From Cordia subcordata (taxonomy: Eukaryota; Streptophyta; Magnoliopsida; Boraginales; Cordiaceae), in the NCBI GenBank assembly GCA_028554755.1, contig JAPTOF010000017.1:930001-994000 (forward strand): a stretch of DNA of 64,000 bases. Reading direction: 5' to 3'. The notes below the pieces were generated by a model. The model was not told the DNA's origin. It was given only the letters and a program-made list of their open reading frames with translations, and did no database searches. Every line of letters starts with the position of its first letter. Position 1 is the stretch's first letter. Positions 12,492 to 21,311 of this stretch are shown here, in pieces. Both the position numbers and the translations under genes were made by a program.

Positions 12492-13146
12492 GCTGAGAAC
12501 GTATAAATAGGGCTCGATTCTGCAGAAAAAAAGGGAGAATTTTTGGAGAGATTAACACACACTTCACACCTAAAATTCTCACATACTTAACCCTAGATCC
12601 CACCCACTTCACACACACTTTTCACACATTTCTCACTAAGAACCAAGCTTGATTTGGAGGGTTCAAACATTTTGGAATCAAGTTTACTTAAAAGCTTTGT
12701 ACAAGATTAGCTAGGATGAAAGGGAAGCTTCATTATCTCTCTTTCATTCTATTTCCTATTATGATTGAGTAGACTTGTGTAGGGTGATTTAACTTATGTA
12801 ATGGGTTAATTATATACTTTTATGATATGGGATATGATGGCTGAATATATATACATGTTTCGAATTGTCTTATTTAAATGGGTATTTTCTCATTCATGTC
12901 TAAGTGTTTGATAAAATGCCTAGATGAATAACATGTGTATAAATTGAAGTTTGTTTGTTACTAAACACATCTAATCCATGTTATAATCATGTCTATGTGT
13001 TTATATGTGGATGCTATGAAGTGGGTAATGCTTTTATTCATGTCTATATGTATATTTGCATGCCTAGTAACGAGCATAACTTCAATATCGCTTACGTGTT
13101 GGTTGTTAATTATTTCTAATGGTGCGAACTGAACATGACGATGTTT
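12492..13146 (+). repeat. LTR promoter-region duplicate, copy 2
   Basis: This is the second copy of 11788-12442. It is preceded by a junction (12443-12491). The first part of the junction matches the reverse complement of two pieces of the same LTR, in swapped order; the rest is the normal upstream sequence GGCTGACCGGCAATTT. The normal LTR resumes after 13146. Confidence 0.92.
12502..12510 (+). promoter_or_regulatory. LTR TATA box, copy 2 (element B 5' LTR)
   Basis: This is a second TATAAATAG created by the LTR duplication. Upstream it keeps only a short GGCTGACCGGCAATTT stretch, so the palindrome array is 700 bp further away than for copy 1. Confidence 0.7.
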
Positions 13147-13914
13147 GGTAGTTGAATAGGTTCCATTATTCATGCGCACCTTGGCCTTGAACATGTATGA
13201 ACGCGCTAGCAAGTCAAATCCTGCTGTAGTGACCTTAGAATGACGAAGTATAACTTAGGGCTAGTCTAGGCCGAGTCTCCTTTGGCTTTAAATCCAGCCA
13301 ATAGGTTTTCGGATAGGTTTAGTCGACTTTAGCAACACTAGATCTTGGCTTTAAATATAGCCAAAGGTTTAGGTACTAAGGTAGGTTCATTCTAAGCCAC
13401 CTAGGAAGTTAGTTAGTCACTCTTGAGGCCCTAGGTCATAAGGACCACGACGTAGCTCTAGGAGGTGCTGCCTAGGGACGGACCCGCACCGAGTCCTAGG
13501 GGAAATTAGGACACTAACTAGCAACCTAGTTAAGAGCACTCATGATAGTTAGCCATCATCCCTTAATCCCATAGCATTTGAGTATAGAATTACCCATTCA
13601 TAAGTCAAAGTCACCCTAATCCCTTCTCAAGTGTTAGTTCCCTCTTGACCAACTTGTGTTCCCATTTTTCATATTCATAGTTTAGTTTTTATTTTCCTTT
13701 ACTTAGAGCTCCCGATAATCCAAAAACCCTAAAAGGAAATATACCTAGTTTAGATCTTTCTTTTTGGCACTTTTTAGAACACCAAGCATAGAATTCACCT
13801 ATATTATTCACGCCTCCCTGTGGTTCGACACCCACACTTGTACACACTATATTGCACGATCCGTACGCTTGCGGGTCTTTTCGAGCTTGCACTAAAAAGA
13901 CGACACCAAGTTCT

Positions 13915-13932
13915 TGGCGCCATTGCCGGGGA
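13915..13932 (+). other. Primer binding site of element B (tRNA-Asp type)
   Basis: TGGCGCC-A-TTGCCGGGGA matches the Athila-type primer site with one G-to-A change at the eighth base. It lies six bases after the LTR end at 13908. tRNA-Asp priming is the known habit of the Athila lineage. The leader after it (13933-14189) is non-coding and T-rich. Confidence 0.85.
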
Positions 13933-14189
13933 GGCACGGTGATTTGCATTCTTTGCTTGTGTGTTTTGATAGTTGCTTTTCTTACTTTCTTGCTTTTTCT
14001 TTATAGTTTGTTTAGTTTTTGCTTATCTTGTTTATTGTTCATATTATCTTGCTTTAGTTTTTGTTTATCTATTTTAGCTTTTGTCATTGTTTTTTAATGG
14101 ACTCTTTAGGATTGTGGTTTATTTGCTGTAGTTTTAGGAATACTTAAGTTTTCGGGGGTTGAAGTGGCCAGAGTTAGGATAGATTGTGC

Positions 14190-15850
14190 ATGCTTGGTAG
14201 GAGATCCCTTAGAAATCCCCTAGTTCCTCTTAATCCCAAACTCGATAGAATTGCTAGACATTTCAGGTATTTAGGAGATCTTCTTGAGGAGATGACCGAT
14301 CCCAACCATCCTCCCAATCCCCCAATGAATCCCATTCCACCTCATGATCACATTGGGCATCAAGCCCAAGCTCATTTTAGACGGGAGCCCCATAGACCGG
14401 ATCCACCCATAGATGAGGAACCCACTCTTAGGCAATTCTTTCTCCCCGAAGCCTTTGATCCCAATTTGGCTATTCAAATTCCGGGTTTGGGGGAGACGGA
14501 CTTCGAGATTAAGCCTAATATGTTGGCTATGCTTCCCTCCTTCTACGAGAGAAGCAATGAGAGTCCTCTAGATCATATCACTGATTTTGTTGAGATGAGT
14601 TCCACTCTCCATGTCCCCAATGTCTCTCAAGAGGTCATACGTCTACGATTGTTTCCTTTCTCTCTTATGGACAAGGCTAGGACTTGGTTGCACTCCTTAC
14701 CCAATGGTTGCATTACTACATGGCTGAGCTTCAATCTAAGTTCTTTCAAAAATTTTATCCCATGGCCAAGACGGCCAACCTTAGGACCGCCATTATGACT
14801 TTCTCCCAACATGACTTAGAATCTTTTCATGAGGCTTGGGAGAGGTTCAAGGATCTTCTTAGGCAATGTCCACACCATAGGTACGGCAATCATGACCTAA
14901 TGCAATACTTCTTTCAAGGCTTAAATGAACAAAATAGGATGATGGTCAATGCCGCCTTCGGTGGTGGCTTCTATCTTTTGAGACCGACCGAGGCATGGGA
15001 GAAAATAGAAATGATGGCTGAGAACTCTTTTCAAAATTTTACAATGGAAAGGTCTAGTCGGGGAGGCAACAAGAGAAGTGTTAGTGAGGTTGGAGTTTCT
15101 TTAGACTTACCCGCTAAGGTTGAGGCTTTGACAAATAAACTAGATCAATTCATTTCTTTGTCCATTTCATCCCAAGGTCATAGGACTAGTTCTTTAAGTT
15201 CTTCCTCCGCCCTTTTAGTTGTTGAAGTTTGTGCATTGTGCTCCGAGTCATCTCATGAGACCATAGCTTGCCCTTTAGCATCCCAATTTCCTGAATTCAT
15301 GAAAGAGCAAGTGTGTGCCACACAAGGTTATTCTCATGAGTATAATCCATACTCGAACACATACAATCCGGGTTGGAGGGACAACCCGAAATTTTCTTGG
15401 AGACAAGGACAACATGAGTCTAGTTCACATCCTCAAGTTTCACCTCAGCAGCGACCCCGTCCTCAATATCCCCCAGGTTTCTATCATCTTAATCAACCCC
15501 ATCTCACTAGTGCTCCTCAACCTCAGGCTTTACCTGCTCCCTCTAGTAGCCAACCTCCTAATAATGACATGATGAAGATAATGCAGTTCATTCAGAACCA
15601 ACAGCAGGAATTGGCAGAAAATAGGCAGCAAATGGCGAGGTTTGAGACACAGTTAGGACAGATTGCTAGTCAATTAAGCGCTAGAGACCCTGGGAAATTG
15701 CCTTCTCAGCCGGAGGTGAACCCTAGAGTCCAGTCCTGTTCCTCAACCGATACCACTTATTCCCCTCAGGCCCAGGCTAAGGCTGTCACCACTCTTAGGA
15801 GCGGTCAGGTAGTGGATAATAGGGTAGGAGTTGACTTTGCAGTGCCTGCA
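14190..15850 (+). pseudogene. gag (capsid and nucleocapsid) of element B
   Basis: The N-terminus is proline-rich (PNPPMNPIPPHD). The Retrotrans_gag core follows (KARTWLHSLPNG, then FHEAWERFKDLLRQCPHH). A perfect CX2CX4HX4C zinc knuckle is encoded at 15230-15271, then a P/Q-rich stretch and a short Q-rich coiled-coil candidate near 15580-15660. The frame shifts by one deleted base near 14721. Relative to A and C the coiled-coil stretch is 14 residues shorter. In the element this protein would build the virus-like particle. Confidence 0.88.
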
Positions 15851-16259
15851 CCTAGTGGTCCTTCCGAGTCTAGAGCACCACATGGTAGCCTTGTTATGGG
15901 AAATTCTAGAGAAGGTCCTGTTGAGAGAGATGAGCCCATTAGAGATCATGGAGAGAGTAGTACTTCCCGCCCACATCGAGAGGGAAAAGAGCCTGTTGAT
16001 GACTCCCATGTATCTAGAGGTATAGAGCCTAGAGTTCCCTTTCCATCCGCTTTAGAAAGACCTATACCTAGTGAGGACTCTAGGTTCTTCAAGGTTTTAG
16101 AGCATCTTAAGGACCTTAAGGTCAATCTTCCTTTGATAGATGCGATCATTTCCATCCCCTCTTATTCTAAGTTCTTTAAGGATCTTTGTACAAGGAAACG
16201 TAAGTCATCGAACATTCCTAAGAAGGTGAGACTTACGGAGAAGGTGAGTAGTATTTGTA

Positions 16260-16660
16260 CTTCGGGCCTTCCGCCCAAGATGAGTGACCTCGGAGCCTTC
16301 ACCATTCCTTGTAGGATCCGTGAGACCCAGATAGATCACGCCTTATTAGATTTAGGATCTAGTGTGAATCTTATTCCCTACTCTGTCTATTAGCAGCTAG
16401 GTCTAGGTGAGTTGTCTCCTACACATGTTACTCTTCAGTTAGCTGATAGGTCTGAGCGTAGACCTAGGGGTGTGATAGAGGACGTTATGGTCCAGGTAGG
16501 TGAGTTTGTGTACCCTGTTGACTTCATAGTGTTAGATATGGATTCGGGACATGACTCTAGACATTCTACACCCATTCTTCTAGGTCGCCCCTTCCTTGCC
16601 ACCGCAGATGCCATTATACATTGTAGGTCGGGGGTATTGGAAATGAAATTTGGGAATTTG
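16260..16660 (+). pseudogene. Aspartic protease domain of element B
   Basis: The active-site motif reads DLGSSVNL (D codon 16349-16351), the Athila variant of the usual DTG/DSG. The conserved DFIVLDMDSG and ILLGRPFLATADAII stretches follow. TAG at 16391-16393 interrupts the domain about 14 codons after the active site. Its role is to cut the polyprotein. Confidence 0.85.
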
Positions 16661-17274
16661 AGATCCACTATGAAGGTTGTAGAGGTAGTGAATAGGGCTA
16701 GTATAGGAGAAGAGGATGGAGAAGAGTGCTTTAGAGTGGATGTGATTGATTCTTGCATTGAGGATCTTATAGAAAAGACTATGACCGATGGAGAAGACTT
16801 GAGGAAATTTGAGGAATTGATGTCTAGTTTTGATTTAGAGACCTTAGAGAGGAAATGTGTACCTTCTACTTCCTCGATTGAGAGCCATTTGACTAATAAG
16901 TCACTTGAGGTTAATCCTTCTAGTCTCATTTCTAGTGATGTCCTCATTGATGATGTTGAGGTTAAGTCCCCCTTGGTTGAGCCTAGCCCTTTTTTAGAGC
17001 TCAAACCCCTTCCCGATCATTTGAAATATTCATTCCTAGGCTCTAGTGAGACCCTTCCGGTCATCATAGCTTCTGATCTTTCTAGTGAGCATAAGGAGCG
17101 TCTATTAGAGGTCCTTAGGAAACATATGAAGGCTATAGAGTGGAAAATTGATGATTTGAGAGGCATAGACCCTTCGGTTTGCATGCATCGTATTCATCTT
17201 GAGGATGGAGCCATTCCTTCTAGGGAAATGCAAAGGAGGCTAAATCCACACATGAGCAAAGTAGTTAAGAAGGA

Positions 17275-18020
17275 GATCATTAAGCTTTTAGATGCAGGCA
17301 TTATTTATCCGATCTCCGATAGTGAGTGGGCTAGCCCGGTCCAAGTTGTCCCTAAGATGTCCGGGATCACAGTTGTTGAGAATGAGAGAGGAGAGCTTAT
17401 CCCTACACGTACTCCCACGGGATGGAGAGTTTGTATTGACTATAGAAAGCTCAACTCCAAAACTAGGAAGGATCATTTCCCATTGCCTTTTCTAGACCAG
17501 ATCTTAGATAGAGTAGCTGGGCATAGCTACTATTGTTTTCTAGATGGCTATTCGGGATATAACCAGATCCCTGTGTTTCCCGAGGACCAAGAGAAGACCA
17601 CTTTTACTTGTCCCTATGGCACTTTTGCTTATAGGAGAATGCCCTTCGGTCTTTGTAATGCCCCAGCAACTTTTCAGAGATGTATGACGGCCATTTTTAG
17701 TGACATGATTGAGAGACATTTAGAGATTTTCATGGATGATTTCTTAGTCTTTGGAGATAGCTTTGATGAGTGCTTGCGTCATCTCTCTTTAGTCTTAGAC
17801 CGATGTGTGGAGAAGAATCTAGTGTTAAGTTGGGAGAAATCCCATTTCATGGTGCAACGAGGGATAGTGTTGGGTCATGTTGTATCATCTAGTGGAATTC
17901 AAGTTGACCCAGCTAAGGTAGAATTAATTGAAAAGTTGCCTGTCCCTAAGTGTGTCAAGGATGTTAGATCTTTTCTAGGGCATGCAGGATTTTACCGTAG
18001 ATTCATTAAGGATTTTAGTC
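17275..18020 (+). pseudogene. Reverse transcriptase domain of element B
   Basis: RT motifs are visible in order: [61 protein letters not shown], and the catalytic FMDD box at 17729-17740. [14 protein letters not shown] marks the end. This stretch is open throughout and looks well kept at the motif level. Confidence 0.93.
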
Positions 18021-18149
18021 ACATTGCACGCCCCTTGTCTAGGCTCCTAGCACAAGATGTCTCTTTTGACTTTGATGATGAATGTGTTAGAGCTTTCAAT
18101 AGGCTTAAATCCTTATTGTCTACATCCCCAATTATCCAGCCACCTAACT

Positions 18150-18530
18150 ACAGTCTCCCATTTGAGGTTATGTGTGATGCATCCGATTATGCGATAGGAG
18201 CTGTTTTAGGTCAAAGAAAGCATAAGTTGCCCCATGTTGTATACTATGCTTGCAAAACACTTGATGAAGCACAAAAGAATTATACTACTACAGAAAAAGA
18301 GCTTCTAGCAATAGTTTTCTCCCTTGACAAGTTTAGGTCATACATCTTAAGATCCAAAGTGATTGTCTACACCGATCATGCGGTATTGAAGTATTTGTTG
18401 TCTAAGAAAGAATCTAAGCCCCGCTTGATTAGGTGGTTGCTCCTCCTTCAAGAGTTCGGCATAGAAATTCGGGATAAGAAGGGTAGAGAAAATTTAGTTG
18501 CGGATCATCTTTCCCGTCTTGCTAGTGAGT
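18150..18530 (+). pseudogene. RNase H domain of element B
   Basis: The acidic motifs of Ty3/gypsy RNase H are present: [14 protein letters not shown] (D codon 18176-18178), [18 protein letters not shown] and [10 protein letters not shown]. It removes the RNA template during reverse transcription. The stretch is open. Confidence 0.9.
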
Positions 18531-18779
18531 CTTCTAGTGATCCATCTCCTTTTCATGATTCATTCCCCGATGAACAATTATTTGCTGTTTCTCATCACAC
18601 GCCTTGGTTTGCTCATATTGTCAATTATCTTGCCACAGGGCGTTTTCCTTCCCATTGGGAGAAAAGAGAAAAAGATAGGTTCCTAGCACAAGTTAGGCAT
18701 TTCTTTTGGGAGGATCCTTATCTTTTCAAAGTGTATGCGGATCAAATGATTCGCCGGTATGTGCCTGAGGATGAGTTTG

Positions 18780-19897
18780 AGAGCGTTTTGAGCATGTGTC
18801 ATGATGAGGGGTGTGGGGGTCATTTTAGTGGGAAGAAGACCGCCGCGAAGGTCTTGCAAAGTGGACTATTTTGGCCTACTCTCTTTAAGGATGCCCAAGA
18901 ATATTGCAAGAAGTGTGTTAGATGTCAACAATCTGGGTCCATCTCTAGGAGAAACATGATGCCTTTATCCCCTATTCTTTCTTGTGAGTTGTTTGATGTT
19001 TGGGGTATAGACTTCATGGGTTCATTTCCACCTTCCTTTGGGTACCAATACATTTTAGTGGCCGTTGACTATGTGTCCAAATGGGTTGAGGCTATTCCTA
19101 CACGCACTAATGACCTTAGGGTAGTGGTTAAATTTATTAAAGAAAACATTTTCTCTAGATTTGGAGTCCCTAGGGTCTTAATTAGTGATGGGGGTTTGCA
19201 TTTTCGCCATAGGACTTTAGAGGCCTTGTTGAGAAGATATTCAGTCACCCATAAGGTAGCCACTCCTTATCACCCATAAACTAGTGGACAAGTAGAGGTG
19301 TCCAATAGAGAGATCAAGCACATTTTAGATAAAACGGTTAGGCCCGATAGAAGAGATTGGTCTATTAGGCTAAATGATGCTTTGTGGGCCTACTGTACCG
19401 CCTTTAAGACTCCTATTGGTATGTCTCCATATAGATTGGTTTTTGGTAAAGCTTGTCACTTGCCAGTAAAACTAGAGCATAGAGCTTATTGGGCAATCAA
19501 AGCCCTAAATTTTCACTTGGCAAGAGCGGGTGAGAAAAGGAGGCTAGACCTAGCGGAATTAGAAGAGCTTAGATTCGCGGCGTATGAGAACGCTAAACTT
19601 TATAAGGATAGGATGAAGAGAATTCATGATAAACACATTATTAAGAAATCATTCTCTCCTTTTGATAAAGTTTGGTTGTTTAACTCACGATTGAAACTCT
19701 TTCCAAGCAAACTTAAGACAAGATGGGAAGGTCCATATGAGGTGATGATTGCCTATCCTTCCGGAGCAGTCAAGATTAAAGACTTGAAGGATGGCCGAGA
19801 GTTGACGGTGAATGGGCAACGCCTGAAGCACGCATATGATCCGAGCATGGCTCGTGTGGAGGTTCTAATGCTTCAAGATCCCATCTATGGAAGTTGA
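18780..19897 (+). pseudogene. Integrase domain of element B
   Basis: The HHCC zinc finger reads [11 protein letters not shown]...CKKCVRCQQ. Catalytic residues are D (19010-19012), D (19187-19189) and E (19295-19297), spaced 58 and 35 residues apart (DD35E). The TAA at 19277-19279 falls between the second D and the E. After it, the 19280-19897 stretch is open and holds a GPY/F-like end ([18 protein letters not shown]). The C-terminus ends MLQDPIYGS. Confidence 0.92.
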
Positions 19898-19943
19898 AGA
19901 TGAGTTGGTGTTTGCTTGGCTGACGGCTTGATGGTTAGCGCTA

Positions 19944-19959
19944 CTAGGAGGCAACCTAG
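19944..19959 (+). other. Conserved post-pol hairpin of element B
   Basis: CTAGG-AGGCAA-CCTAG is a 5-bp stem with a 6-base loop, about 50 bp after the pol stop. It is identical in C and E and weakened in G. The function is unknown. Confidence 0.6.
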
Positions 19960-20327
19960 GTTCAATTTTGCAGTTTTGCATTTGTTTTACTTTCTTTTCT
20001 TTTTATTTTCTTTCTTTTATCTTTCTTGCACCCAAACCAAAGTGTTGAATCCCAATCTTTTGTCCCATAAGATACACCACTGCTCATTATTGCACATGCC
20101 AATGCAAGTATGCATAGGCAATGCTACTAATCTTGTTTTCTTTGTAAGTGTTTATGAATTGTGTCACAGATTAGTAGTATGGTGATTTATCATTGGCATG
20201 GAAAGCTTTGAAGAAAATGCAAGGTTGTATCTATCCTTTCTCCACTTGTTTCCCATGTTTGCACCCTATCCCCACCACCCTTACTTGTTTTGTAATGACG
20301 ATTTGCTTGTTTTTGTGCTTTGATCTT

Positions 20328-20367
20328 TTTGCTTGAGGACAAGCAAAGTTTAGGTTTGGGGGTGTGG
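20328..20367 (+). other. Internal hairpin + polypurine-like cassette of element B
   Basis: The palindrome TTGCTTG-AGGA-CAAGCAA is followed by TTTAGGTTTGGGGGTGTGGG. It closely copies the terminal cassette at 21275-21311 but sits 947 bp upstream. It may be a second plus-strand primer site or a remnant of an older LTR edge. Confidence 0.55.
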
Positions 20368-20799
20368 GAGTTTGGTTTTCTTGTTATATATTTTACTTAG
20401 GGTAGATTGCATTATGCATATAAATGGTAAAAATTTTTCAATTTTGATGCATATAGAGTCATTTATTTCTTTGTTGATCATTGTGTTGGCTTTTGTGATT
20501 GACTCTATTGATTTATGAGGATGAGAGGCATCGTGGGGGAATGAATAGAGTGGTTTGAAAACTAAGTCTTGGAGGGGATGCCCTTCAAAGTTGTGGGGAG
20601 TGAGAACCTTAAAAGAATAACCCTTATAGCCACCCCATAGCTTGGTAGGAAAGAGTGTTGGAAAAGGGTTATTGATGTGAGTGCCCCTTCCTTGATTGGT
20701 TCTTGTTGATGTGCCTAAGCCTTTCTTTTTCTTTCTTTTTGTAAATACAATACAAAGCATTAAAAGTTCGAAAAAAAAAATGAAAAAAGCAAAAAGGTG

Positions 20800-20802
<3 letters not shown>

Positions 20803-20831
<29 letters not shown>
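20803..20831. repeat. (AT)n microsatellite in element B
   Basis: A 29-bp AT run. Element C has one at the matching place (46238-46261) with a different length, so it was present in their ancestor. Confidence 0.9.
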
Positions 20832-20836
<5 letters not shown>

Positions 20837-21274
20837 AAGTGAAAGAGAGGAAAAGCCAAAGGCACCAAAAAGTTAGTGAATAAGTGCATAAGTGACACAA
20901 TGTCAACTTAGCACAAGTTATCATCTTTGTAGACACGTGAATAAGGCTTTTTATAAGCCATTGTGTTTGTATATTCTCTCTTCTTATCTTTGAGGCTTGG
21001 TGCATGTTAGGGAGGCCATGTTAGTTGAGGGAGCACGAAATATCAACATATCGAGTGCGTGAGTTAGAATCCTAGGCTTGTGGTGGATTGGCTACTTGGG
21101 AAATTCCCATGAGGAACGAGACCCCTTATGAGTAGAGGGAAGATCCAAAGAGGTTTAGGGATCTCTTCACAATAGGAATGCCCCCCTTCATGCTTCTTAA
21201 ACTAATCTTGATAGTGAGTCAGTCCTTTAGGCAATCCATTGTATCAGCTTTAGAAATAAAATTTAAGATTGGTT

Positions 21275-21311
21275 TTGCTTGAGGACAAGCAAGGAGAAGG
21301 TTTGGGGGTGT
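21275..21311 (+). other. Terminal hairpin and polypurine tract of element B
   Basis: TTGCTTGAGGACAAGCAA (21275-21292) is followed by GGAGAAGGTTTGGGGGTGT, ending one base before the 3' LTR. This is the expected primer site for plus-strand DNA synthesis. Confidence 0.85.

Larger units (their letters stand above)
11324..13908 (+). repeat. 5' LTR of element B, with internal duplication
   Basis: It starts TGATGTGTTG, ends ACACCA, and is 2,585 bp against 1,887 bp for its partner. The excess comes from a 655-bp tandem copy (11788-12442 and 12492-13146) plus a 49-bp junction. U3 carries palindromes at 11645-11656, 11705-11716 and 11776-11786. There are two TATA boxes. Paired TTGGCT...AGCCAA hairpins lie near 13282-13301 and about 60 bp further on, and the CCTAGG hairpin is at 13471-13500. 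Confidence 0.93.
14190..19897 (+). pseudogene. gag-pol: gag-pol polyprotein of element B, broken
   Basis: This is one long polyprotein frame from ATG 14190 to TGA 19895-19897, about 1,900 codons. The ATG is chosen because the same MLxRRSLRNPL start is seen in A, C and E. It is broken by a 1-base deletion near 14721-14724, a TAG at 16391-16393 and a TAA at 19277-19279. Both stops sit where other copies have a glutamine codon, so each fits a C-to-T change. Domains in order: gag with zinc knuckle, protease, RT, RNase H, integrase with a GPY/F-like C-terminus. There is no separate env-like frame. The third integrase catalytic residue lies after the last stop, so even the pol part would be inactive as it stands. 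Confidence 0.95.
19898..21311 (+). other. 3' non-coding region of element B (no env-like ORF)
   Basis: There is no believable sense frame between the pol stop and the 3' LTR. Contents in order: a hairpin (19944-19959), T-rich stretches, hairpin-plus-polypurine cassette 1 (20328-20367), a G-rich central part, an (AT)n run (20803-20831), and cassette 2 ending at the LTR. The same order is found in C, G and E. Some Athila elements carry an env-like gene here; this one does not. Confidence 0.8.

Noticed and set aside
16435..17004. A 189-codon minus-strand ORF opposite the protease/RT region of B.
   Set aside because: It is a shadow of the well-supported pol frame, with no domain of its own.
20350..20898. 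A 182-codon minus-strand ORF in the 3' region of B, and its relative at 45949-46191.
   Set aside because: It is antisense to the element, runs through the AT microsatellite and low-complexity stretches, and has no domain. In C it is much shorter.
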